From the NCBI GenBank assembly GCA_964435455.1, contig CAYSYH010000038.1, positions 1-6,706 on the forward strand: a DNA stretch of 6,706 bases, written 5' to 3'. A program made the translations under genes and the position numbers. The DNA comes from CAYSYH01 sp964435455. GTDB lineage: Bacteria; Patescibacteriota; WWE3; 2-01-FULL-39-13; JAACPI01. This document shows positions 1 through 6,246 of this stretch, piece after piece (position 1 is the stretch's first letter; each line of letters starts with the position of its first letter). The notes beneath the pieces were generated by a model. It searched no databases and was not told the DNA's origin. It saw nothing but the letters and a program-made list of their open reading frames with translations.

Positions 1-383
1 GATGGTTGAAATGAAAGTCTCCCCAAAAATGGAAAGGGTGGTAAAAAGTCAGGATTAAGCAAAAACCATCTACGAGCACCATAAACTTTTAAAGAAAAAG
101 GAGTAGGTATTAAAATAAACAAAAGCAGAAACACTGAAATAAAATAAAGCAGGAAAGATATTTTTTTAAAAAATATAAAAGGAATTTTTTGAATTAAAAA
201 AAATAAAAAAAAACCTATTAGTAACCAAAAAAACTGATTTATGAAAAAATAATAACTATTACCGAAATTCTCAAAAGCATATGTTCCAGATGCATTAAAT
301 AAAAAAAATAAACCCCATAAGGAGGTAATAATACAAGATAGCAAAAATATCTTCTTCCATAAAGTTATGCTAAAAGAATGCAT
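1..383 (-). CDS. ftsW: FtsW, SEDS-family septal peptidoglycan glycosyltransferase (5' part, cut by window edge)
   Basis: FtsW polymerises lipid II into glycan strands at the division septum, working with the FtsI transpeptidase. The first 127 codons are present. They contain three hydrophobic segments (about residues 11-30, 47-64 and 70-93), the family-typical YYFFxNQxxWLLIG stretch (residues 44-57), and the SEDS signature GARRW (102-106) leading to FQP at 125-127; the last two bases of the window (TC) give Ser, completing FQPS. The loop between GARRW and FQPS is about ten residues longer than in most SEDS proteins. The ATG at 383-381 is the only usable start, because the in-frame codon at 401-399 is a stop and there is no ATG or GTG between. 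The gene starts 15 bp after the mraY stop, with no recognisable Shine-Dalgarno. RodA is the alternative paralogue, but the place directly after mraY favours FtsW. The C-terminal two-thirds lie outside the window. Confidence 0.88.
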   Translation of the reverse strand, partial: MHSFSITLWKKIFLLSCIITSLWGLFFLFNASGTYAFENFGNSYYFFINQFFWLLIGFFLFFLIQKIPFIFFKKISFLLYFISVFLLLFILIPTPFSLKVYGARRWFLLNPDFLPPFPFLGRLSFQP

Positions 384-398
384 AGGCAGGAATATAAT

Positions 399-1508
399 TT
401 AAAGATAGAAAAAAAGCCAAAGACCTAATAAAGAAAACATAACTTGAAAAATCCAAAATCGTAATACCACTTTTGTTTCAGGCCATCCTAACTTCTCAAA
501 ATGATGATGAATGGGCGCCATTTTAAAAAGTCTTTTTTTAAAAAAACGTACACTTAATTGTTGAGCATTCCCCGAAATACCACCATCAAACAAAGGTACA
601 AAATGTGTGATAAAAAGCAAAAATTCCACACGCATAATAAAAGGTATCATAAAAATAGATATAGCTAAAGCATAAGATCCTACATCACCCATAAAAACCC
701 TTGCTGGAAAAATATTAAAATATAAATAAACCAATAAAGCACCAAATAATATAGCTACAAAATTGGATATATCAGGATAATTTAGATAATGAGAAATAAC
801 CCAATAAGAAGGAAGAATTAATAAAACTAAACCTGCAAGTAAACCATCTAATCCATCTGTAATAGCTACTGCATTTAAAGTAAAAACAAATAAAAATGTA
901 ATGAATATAGGATATAAAATTCCCAAATAAAGTTCACCAAAAAAGGGTATCCTTAAAGAATTCCAATGCAAATAATAATAAGAGTAAAAAGAAATCGAAA
1001 ACCCTAAAACAAAATGTAAAAGTAACTTAGTATGAGAAGTTAAAAATTTACCAGAAACACCATCGTTACTTCCTAATATACGGGCAAATTCCCTAAAAAT
1101 GTTCCAAGGTATTAGTAAATATTCATATACTTTCCATCTTTTTTTGCTTTTAGAAACAATTTCATAAGTTTTAACTCTTACAGCTTTACGAAGCTTAGAC
1201 TTAGCATAAGCTTTATTTAGGTCTTCCAAAAGGCCTAAGAGTGACACAAGGAACATAAAAAGTAAAAGGAATATAATATTTAAACTATACCTATTTAATA
1301 ATAAGTTAAGTATAAGTGTAACTAATATAAAACCCAATCCACCCATTGTGGGGGTACCTACTTTAAATTTATGGTGATCTAGTTCTTCACGAACCTTTTC
1401 TCTAAATTGATACTTATATAAAAAAGAAATTAGTAAAGGATATATAAGAGCACTTAAAACTAAAGATATAAATAAATAAGTTAGGTTGGTGTTAAGTAAT
1501 GTGTTCAT
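399..1508 (-). CDS. mraY: MraY, phospho-N-acetylmuramoyl-pentapeptide transferase
   Basis: MraY is an integral membrane enzyme that transfers phospho-MurNAc-pentapeptide from UDP to undecaprenyl phosphate, making lipid I. It has 369 aa, close to the E. coli length (360). Recognisable motifs, in order: HHKFKVGTPTMGG (45-57), GLLEDLNK (92-99) where the family has an Asp-Asp pair, NAVAITDGLDG (212-222), MGDVGS (273-278, with the catalytic-site Asp275), and the MraY-specific APIHHHFE (331-338) followed by GWPE and RFW. About ten hydrophobic segments are visible. Two features are odd. The first Asp of the DD motif is Glu95, with Asp96 kept. About 45 extra residues, basic then hydrophobic, lie between that motif and the next family block near residue 150. 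The ATG at 1508-1506 is preceded by a GGGGG run (1519-1515), the best ribosome-binding-like site in the operon. Its first 17 bp overlap the end of the MurA-like gene, which suggests coupled translation. The family assignment is secure. Confidence 0.96.
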   Translation of the reverse strand: MNTLLNTNLTYLFISLVLSALIYPLLISFLYKYQFREKVREELDHHKFKVGTPTMGGLGFILVTLILNLLLNRYSLNIIFLLLFMFLVSLLGLLEDLNKAYAKSKLRKAVRVKTYEIVSKSKKRWKVYEYLLIPWNIFREFARILGSNDGVSGKFLTSHTKLLLHFVLGFSISFYSYYYLHWNSLRIPFFGELYLGILYPIFITFLFVFTLNAVAITDGLDGLLAGLVLLILPSYWVISHYLNYPDISNFVAILFGALLVYLYFNIFPARVFMGDVGSYALAISIFMIPFIMRVEFLLFITHFVPLFDGGISGNAQQLSVRFFKKRLFKMAPIHHHFEKLGWPETKVVLRFWIFQVMFSLLGLWLFFYL

Positions 1509-2757
1509 AATAAGCCCCCAAATTAGATAATTTATCCAATATAGAATAATTAAAACTTAATATATAACTTATATGATATACCAGATTGGTTTCAAAAGTC
1601 AAGAGGGTAGATAATAATCTTGCATAATTATCCTCTAACTGCCGGGGTTGAAAGTATATTTCATTCTTACGGAAAACACCTGGTTTTTTAACTAAAATTA
1701 AATCTTTTTGAGGTATCTCTAGGCCGCAACCTAAGGAATTTAAGTCTTGTATTAAAACCTTATGTTTATCGGAAGATAAACTTATAGATTTTGGAAGATG
1801 GTTTTTGGGTAATATAGGTAACACAGTTAATAAAAAAATTCTTAACACCTCTGTAGAAATACCTGTATCTTGAATATTAGGAAATGGTTCTTTTGGCCAT
1901 TCTGAAAACCAAATTCTTACTTTATTATTGTCAAACGCATCATAAGAAATACCAAAATTTGATAATATCTTTAAAGAATTAACTAAATAAGAGATATTTA
2001 TTCCCTCAAATTCTATATCTCCTTTTGTTAAAATAGTTGCAACAGAAAAAAATAAAAACTCTTTATAATCTCTTGGAACTTCTAAATCATCTAAATCTTT
2101 ATATATAGTAGAGGTATTAAAATATATGCTTACAAAGTTTCCATATTCTATTTTTTCTACAAAACCTATATCTTTTAACAAGGAAAAAAGTATTTTTAAA
2201 GAAGGATTTAAACTAGGTAAAAAAATGGTGAATTTGTCATTATTTAATATTAAAGAAAGAATGGCCAATAATATATACTCGTAATTAAAAGTATAAAAAG
2301 TAATAGTAGACTTTTTCTTTAAAACTTTATTATATATGCGTGTTCCATTTAAATCTTTCTTACATACAAAACCTAAATAAGAGAAAAAATCGATTAGTTC
2401 TTTATTTTCTACTAAATTTATATACCCTCTCTTACTTAATACTAATAAAATTATATATTTTTCATAAAGCTCTTTACTTGATAGTATAAAACCTTCATTA
2501 ACCGTTAAATCACCTTGTACAAATGCGGAGTCACCATAAGTATTTATAGAAATACCATAATTATTTAAAATATTTACATAATCAGATACTGTAGAATTTA
2601 AAAAATCTGCTTTTATAGAAAGTTTTTTATTTAAAAGGATGCTTAAAGTTATTAAAAAATTAGTTAAATCTGGATCGGACTGAAGATTTACAGCTCCTCT
2701 TAAAGGGGAATGGTAGGAAATTTTAGTAATATGTTGATTTTGCTCATTTTTTAGCAT
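1492..2757 (-). CDS. Degenerate MurA-like protein (EPSP-synthase/enolpyruvyl-transferase fold), probably not an active MurA
   Basis: The 421 aa match MurA in length (E. coli 419) and in fold landmarks. LRGAVNLQ at 19-26 aligns without gaps with the MurA start LxGxVxIS. A PFPN segment (291-294) corresponds to the conserved YPxFPTD region. DKLSNLGA near the C-terminus (408-415) matches the MurA EDKLRALGA ending. The residues MurA needs are not there. By my alignment, E. coli Lys22/Asn23 become Pro29/Asp30. The Cys115 loop (PGGCxIG) is shortened by about eight residues and has no Cys. Asp369 and Arg371 become Gln373 and Glu375, and no Arg is found at the Arg397 site. An Asp (297) lies next to the Asp305 position. 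The gene starts 2 bp after the ftsI stop and overlaps mraY by 17 bp, in the place where murE and murF normally lie. It may be a structural or regulatory pseudoenzyme, or an enolpyruvyl transferase of altered chemistry. The fold is fairly sure; the function is unknown. Confidence 0.75.
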   Translation of the reverse strand: MLKNEQNQHITKISYHSPLRGAVNLQSDPDLTNFLITLSILLNKKLSIKADFLNSTVSDYVNILNNYGISINTYGDSAFVQGDLTVNEGFILSSKELYEKYIILLVLSKRGYINLVENKELIDFFSYLGFVCKKDLNGTRIYNKVLKKKSTITFYTFNYEYILLAILSLILNNDKFTIFLPSLNPSLKILFSLLKDIGFVEKIEYGNFVSIYFNTSTIYKDLDDLEVPRDYKEFLFFSVATILTKGDIEFEGINISYLVNSLKILSNFGISYDAFDNNKVRIWFSEWPKEPFPNIQDTGISTEVLRIFLLTVLPILPKNHLPKSISLSSDKHKVLIQDLNSLGCGLEIPQKDLILVKKPGVFRKNEIYFQPRQLEDNYARLLSTLLTFETNLVYHISYILSFNYSILDKLSNLGAYYEHIT

Positions 2758-2759
2758 AT

Positions 2760-4493
2760 TTATTTATCCGGGGGAAGCCCTAAATAAGCGGTTGCTTTTT
2801 CTAAAATATTCATCCAAACCGGAACAGCTGTTTCTGATGCAAAAACACTTGCTTTAGGCCTTTCCAACTTCACTAGCATAACAAAATTTTTATACTTTGG
2901 CAAAAATCCTACAAAAGTAGCATTTGTTGCATCTTCCAAATATTTTCCCTTTTCTGAAATTTGCGCTGTACCCGTTTTTCCAGCAACATTATATTTTTTT
3001 GTAACAAAAAACTTTGCCTCTCCTCTGGCAACAGCTGTAGTAAGCATGCCAACCATAGTACTTGCAGTGGTGGGTTTTAAAACCCTTCCTAGAACAACTG
3101 GTTTTTTATACAAAGTTTCTTTTTCGTTAATAATTTTTTTAACTATATAAGGTTTCATTAAAACTCCATTATTTGCAATAGCAGAAAAGGCCATAACAAC
3201 TTGCAATGGTGTAGCACTTATACCTTGCCCAAAAGAGGCAGTGGCTAAATCTATATCCCGCCACTGATTATAATTTCTCAAAAAACCAGTTTCTTCTCCC
3301 TCTAAATCAACTCCTAATTTTCGGTTAAATCCAAACTTGTTAAAATATTCATAAAGTTTTTTGGAGCCTACTTTAGAACCAACCCAAGCTGCCCCTATAT
3401 TATTAGATAAAGCCAATATATCAGACATAGTGATAATTCCATGATGCTTTTTATCCCAATTATCTATTAAATGACCTGAGTAAGATACCGGGCCAGCATC
3501 ATTCATTGTAGTTTCGGGTGTTACTAAACCTAAATCTATAGCACTAGACATGGTCAATGGCTTTATAACAGAACCAGGTTCATAGGTAGAAGATATAGCC
3601 TTATTAATAAATATATCCTCATTTTCTTTATAATATTCACTATATTTTAAAGGATCATATGTGGGGTAATTAGACATAGCTAAAATTTCACCTGTAGTGG
3701 AGTTTACTATTATAGCTAATCCAGAGTCTGCTCCATATCTTTCTACACCTTTTTTTACTTCATTAAATGCAATAGCTTGTAAAGTTCTATCTATGGTTAA
3801 TTCTAAAGAACTACCATTTAAGGATTTTACCTGATTATAGTTTCCTAGTAAAAAGGGGGAACCACCAGCAGATACTTCTTGTTCTATAAAACCGTCTACA
3901 CCTCTTAAATCCCCATCATAATAACCTTCTATACCAAAATATCCCTTATCATTCCCACTAGCATCTTTTCCTACAAAACCTAAAATATGTGAATATATCT
4001 GATTATTTGAGTAATCTCGTTTTAGCTGGGGGGTAAAACCAATCCACTCATAATTTAAAGATTCTATTTTATTTTTCTTCTCCAAAGGAACATTCTTTTG
4101 CAAAACAAAATACCTGGAATTTTTGTTATTTAACCGGCTTAACCATAATTCCCAGCTAGGAGCAAATTCCTTATCTTTTTCTAAGGGATATAATATATTT
4201 CTAACTGTACGTAACTTATCTTTAAAATCACTAGGTAATAAAGTAGGATCTACAAAAACATCGTAATAAAAAGTATTGCCTACCAATAAAAAATTGTCGG
4301 AAGAAAAGATAGAACCTCGCTCTGCTTTTAGAACCTCAGTACCTAAATGTTGCGATTTTGCAAGTGCCTTCCAATAAGAACTTTGGAGAACTTGAATCGA
4401 AAATAATTTTAGTGCAACTAAAAAGTAACTAAAAGTTATAAAAACAAATAAAATACGAGTTCTGCGTAAACAAACTCTTTTAGTTTTGTGCAT
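2760..4493 (-). CDS. ftsI: FtsI/PBP2B-type class B penicillin-binding protein (septal transpeptidase)
   Basis: This is a division-specific D,D-transpeptidase that cross-links septal peptidoglycan, the target of beta-lactams. From the ATG it has 577 aa, typical for the family. Order of parts: a short basic cytoplasmic tail, one membrane anchor (about 14-35), a pedestal domain with ERGSIFSSDN (58-67, the class B RGxIxDRNG motif), then the transpeptidase domain. The three active-site motifs are intact: SVIK (catalytic Ser308, Lys311) in EPGSVIKP, SNN (363-365), and KTGTAQ (506-511). There are no PASTA repeats; the protein ends soon after the fold. Start choice: the ATG at 4493-4491 lies 8 bp after the ftsL stop. 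An upstream in-frame TTG at 4505-4503 would add four residues and overlap the ftsL stop as TTGA. I prefer the ATG because TTG has no ribosome-binding site and the shorter tail looks normal. The murA-like gene follows 2 bp after the stop. A class B PBP2 of elongation is less likely given the dcw position. Confidence 0.93.
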   Translation of the reverse strand: MHKTKRVCLRRTRILFVFITFSYFLVALKLFSIQVLQSSYWKALAKSQHLGTEVLKAERGSIFSSDNFLLVGNTFYYDVFVDPTLLPSDFKDKLRTVRNILYPLEKDKEFAPSWELWLSRLNNKNSRYFVLQKNVPLEKKNKIESLNYEWIGFTPQLKRDYSNNQIYSHILGFVGKDASGNDKGYFGIEGYYDGDLRGVDGFIEQEVSAGGSPFLLGNYNQVKSLNGSSLELTIDRTLQAIAFNEVKKGVERYGADSGLAIIVNSTTGEILAMSNYPTYDPLKYSEYYKENEDIFINKAISSTYEPGSVIKPLTMSSAIDLGLVTPETTMNDAGPVSYSGHLIDNWDKKHHGIITMSDILALSNNIGAAWVGSKVGSKKLYEYFNKFGFNRKLGVDLEGEETGFLRNYNQWRDIDLATASFGQGISATPLQVVMAFSAIANNGVLMKPYIVKKIINEKETLYKKPVVLGRVLKPTTASTMVGMLTTAVARGEAKFFVTKKYNVAGKTGTAQISEKGKYLEDATNATFVGFLPKYKNFVMLVKLERPKASVFASETAVPVWMNILEKATAYLGLPPDK

Positions 4494-4501
4494 AATTAAG
4501 C

Positions 4502-4807
4502 TCAATTTTTAGGAATATATCCAGCCAAAGTAGTATCAGGTAATGTTATAAAGGAAACCCCATTAGAGGACATTCCAAGATTAACAGCTCTCTCTAAGAC
4601 ACGGTTATAATCAGAATATTTAGCAATCTCTAAAGAAAGTTCTTTATTAGCAAACTCCATTTGCTTAATATTAGATTCTAATTTTGATAACTTAATACCA
4701 CTTACAGCTAAATTATTAGCAACATAAATATTATAAAGAATAGATATAATTGCTGGTAAACCTATTATTAAATATATTACTATTTTATTTTTTAATTTTA
4801 AATTCAT
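4502..4807 (-). CDS. ftsL: FtsL-like small bitopic division protein
   Basis: FtsL forms a coiled-coil complex with FtsB/DivIC-type partners and links them to the FtsW-FtsI synthase. The family has little sequence conservation, so the call rests on architecture and position. The 101-aa protein has a short basic N-terminus, one membrane segment (about 9-30), a stretch likely to form a coiled coil (about 36-66, heptad-like Leu/Ile spacing with many Lys and Glu), then RAVNLGM (73-79) and a VSFITLPD segment (84-91). This resembles the A-x-x-LGM...I-x-LP tail seen in many FtsL/DivIC proteins. The gene sits exactly between rsmH and ftsI, the canonical ftsL slot. Its ATG overlaps the rsmH stop by 4 bp (ATGA, 4807-4804), so translation is probably coupled; no Shine-Dalgarno is visible. 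It ends in TGA at 4504-4502. A DivIC/FtsB-type protein is the alternative by sequence alone. Confidence 0.7.
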   Translation of the reverse strand: MNLKLKNKIVIYLIIGLPAIISILYNIYVANNLAVSGIKLSKLESNIKQMEFANKELSLEIAKYSDYNRVLERAVNLGMSSNGVSFITLPDTTLAGYIPKN

Positions 4808-5700
4808 TTTTTAATAACAAATAATTTTGCAGATCTAGCACTTTTATTATTTAATATCTCCCTTAAAGTAGGAGTATATAAATCAAATTTATACTTATTA
4901 ATATTAATAAAATCTGTAATTACTTTTTCCTCTAAGGAATGAAATGTAATTACGTCAAAAATAACTCCTTGTTTTAAATATAAAGACATTTGATTCAATA
5001 ATTCTTTTAAATTTAAATGTTCCTGATTAACTGCTATACGTAAAGCCATAAATACTTTAGTAGCAGGATGAACTCGCAGTTTTGTAGGTTTTTCTAAAGG
5101 CATATTTAAAGCCAATAATAAATCCCTTACAAACTTTATTCTATTTCTCTTGCGGTAATTAACTATATTCTTTGCCAACCTTTTAGCATTTTTTACATCT
5201 CCTAAATTTCTTAATAAACTCTCTAACTCTTTTACATTTAAAAAAGACAATAATTCGTAAGCTTTATAACCTTTATTTGTATTAATTCTCATATCTAAAA
5301 TTTCCGTAGGCTTATAAAAACTAAAACCTCTGCCAGATTTCTTAATATGAAACATACTAATACCTAAATCAACCAATATGCCTCCTACTTGGTAAGGTAA
5401 GATAGCAAAATCTTTCAAATAAAGAGAAAACTTAGAAAAATTACCTCTTACCAAAATTACCTTTTTTTTATTTTTAATGTACAAACCATCTTTTTTAGTA
5501 AATCCCGAACTCAAAAGTTTTTTTTCTACAAATTTTATAGAATCTTTATCAGCATCTAAACCTAGAACTAAATCTTTTTCCTTTAATATTTCAAAAAAAT
5601 GCCCCCCTCTACCTAAAGTTAAATCTACAATCCATTTATTTTTATTTATACCAGCAAAAGATTTTAAAACTTCATTTAATAATACTGGTATATGTTGCAT
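4804..5700 (-). CDS. rsmH: RsmH (MraW), 16S rRNA C1402 N4-methyltransferase
   Basis: RsmH is a SAM-dependent methyltransferase that adds the N4-methyl group to C1402 in the decoding centre of 16S rRNA. It has 298 aa, slightly shorter than E. coli (313). Motifs seen: HIPVLLNEVL (3-12), the SAM-binding DLTLGRGGH (26-34) and GLDAD (47-51), DLGIS (111-115), GRGFSF (123-128), LDMR (135-138), RVHPATKVFMALRIAVNQE (209-227), TFHSLEE (252-258) and the C-terminal SARSAKL (287-293). All family blocks are present, so the enzyme looks intact. The region around 66-82, between the SAM-binding motifs, is Lys-rich. The ATG at 5700-5698 lies 4 bp after the mraZ stop, and MQHIPVLL is the normal RsmH beginning, which fixes the start even though no Shine-Dalgarno is visible. 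It overlaps ftsL by 4 bp. Position directly after mraZ is the standard dcw arrangement. The gene ends in TGA, which argues against a UGA-recoded genome. Confidence 0.97.
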   Translation of the reverse strand: MQHIPVLLNEVLKSFAGINKNKWIVDLTLGRGGHFFEILKEKDLVLGLDADKDSIKFVEKKLLSSGFTKKDGLYIKNKKKVILVRGNFSKFSLYLKDFAILPYQVGGILVDLGISMFHIKKSGRGFSFYKPTEILDMRINTNKGYKAYELLSFLNVKELESLLRNLGDVKNAKRLAKNIVNYRKRNRIKFVRDLLLALNMPLEKPTKLRVHPATKVFMALRIAVNQEHLNLKELLNQMSLYLKQGVIFDVITFHSLEEKVITDFININKYKFDLYTPTLREILNNKSARSAKLFVIKK

Positions 5701-5704
5701 ATAC

Positions 5705-6166
5705 TTAAATATTTAATTCTTTTTCTATTTTTTTAATGTTCTTTTCCCAGGATCTCTTGTTCCAAATTTCAAAATGGTCCCCCGCTCCAATAAGCAATAT
5801 CGTTCCACCTTTTCTTATATCCGCATACATCAATAAATTTTTTGGCACCACAACTCTACCTTGCTTATCAAAAGAAACTTCAAAAGCACCCGAAAACATA
5901 TACCTCCTTAATATTCTAGATTTCTTATCACTTATAGGTCCCGCCAGAGCTTTTTTTGATTCTTCTTCCCAAAAAGATTTTGAAAATCCAAATATACAGT
6001 GTTCAAAACCCCTGCTTAAAATTACTTTACCTTCAGGTAAAACATCCCTAATTTGCTTGGGCAGGGCCATTCTAGAACCAGACACCAAGTTGGGCTGATA
6101 TTCCCCTAAAAAAAGCTGTTTAATGGCGGATACTGCACTTTTTGCTGTATCACCATTTATCACCAT
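5705..6166 (-). CDS. mraZ: MraZ, dcw-cluster transcriptional regulator
   Basis: MraZ is an AbrB-like (SpoVT/AbrB fold) DNA-binding protein that forms rings and represses its own dcw operon by binding spaced direct repeats. The 153 aa hold the two tandem half-domains: FLGEY (19-23) followed by the first motif, SGSRMALP (29-36), and the second motif, DKQGRVVVP (100-108), then a FEIWNKRSW end (132-140). The first motif has lost the Asp of the usual DxxGR, but the Arg known in E. coli (Arg15) to matter for DNA binding is retained as Arg32. The protein carries about 17 residues before the usual MraZ beginning (M-F-x-GEY). No ATG, GTG or TTG exists closer to FLGEY, and an in-frame stop lies directly upstream at 6169-6167, so ATG 6166 (or GTG 6163) is forced. 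This start lies inside the ATGGTG operator array and about at the predicted transcript start, suggesting leaderless mRNA. It is first in the operon, 4 bp before rsmH. Confidence 0.94.
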   Translation of the reverse strand: MVINGDTAKSAVSAIKQLFLGEYQPNLVSGSRMALPKQIRDVLPEGKVILSRGFEHCIFGFSKSFWEEESKKALAGPISDKKSRILRRYMFSGAFEVSFDKQGRVVVPKNLLMYADIRKGGTILLIGAGDHFEIWNKRSWEKNIKKIEKELNI

Positions 6167-6196
6167 TTAAAAATATTAAACACCATTATTCACCAT
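6151..6196 (-). promoter_or_regulatory. Putative MraZ operator: four ATGGTG direct repeats in 10-bp phase
   Basis: On the minus strand the hexamer ATGGTG occurs at 6196-6191, 6186-6181, 6166-6161 and 6156-6151. The spacing start to start is 10, 20 and 10 bp, so each pair reads TGGTG-N5-TGGTG and all four lie on the same face of the helix. E. coli MraZ binds TGGGN direct repeats separated by 5 nt upstream of its own gene, so this layout is what an MraZ operator in another lineage would be expected to look like. The upstream pair fills the -35/-10 spacer and the downstream pair covers the mraZ start codon and codons 1-4. Binding would block polymerase and possibly initiation. Assignment to MraZ is by analogy and position; the repeat itself is read directly. 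Confidence 0.8.
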
Positions 6197-6203
6197 AAGG
6201 CAA
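6175..6203 (-). promoter_or_regulatory. Predicted sigma70-type promoter of the mraZ operon
   Basis: The minus strand has TTGCCT (6203-6198, four of six matches to TTGACA) and TTTAAT (6180-6175, five of six to TATAAT), separated by exactly 17 bp. A start of transcription 7-9 bp after the -10 would fall at about 6168-6166, which is on or within two bases of the mraZ ATG, so the mRNA would be leaderless or nearly so. The spacer is almost wholly made of the first two ATGGTG boxes, and the -10 occupies the empty slot between the two box pairs. A shifted -10, TAATAT (6178-6173), would need a 19-bp spacer. In this AT-rich sequence -10-like hexamers are common; the fit with the operator raises confidence. 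Confidence 0.6.
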
Positions 6204-6246
6204 TACAAATATTACCCGAAAAGCTTTAGGTATAAAGTAATTTTAG

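Noticed and set aside
4494..4505. TTG start for ftsI overlapping the ftsL stop (TTGA)
   Set aside because: Possible, but TTG has no ribosome-binding site and adds only four residues; the ATG 12 bp downstream gives a normal N-terminus. Kept as an alternative.
4502..4807. Genome using UGA as glycine (code 25)
   Set aside because: rsmH and the ftsL-like gene end in TGA exactly at or beside the next start codon, at normal family lengths, so UGA is a stop here.
5477..5716. 79-codon open frame on the plus strand
   Set aside because: It lies antisense inside rsmH, whose motifs are unambiguous; the plus-strand translation shows no recognisable domain.
5736..6098. 120-codon open frame on the plus strand
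   Set aside because: It is the antisense shadow of mraZ, which has clear family motifs on the minus strand.
6151..6196. Short CRISPR-like or tandem-repeat reading of the four ATGGTG copies
   Set aside because: The unit is only 6-7 bp with 4-14 bp gaps and no spacer-length pattern; the phasing with promoter and start codon fits an operator.
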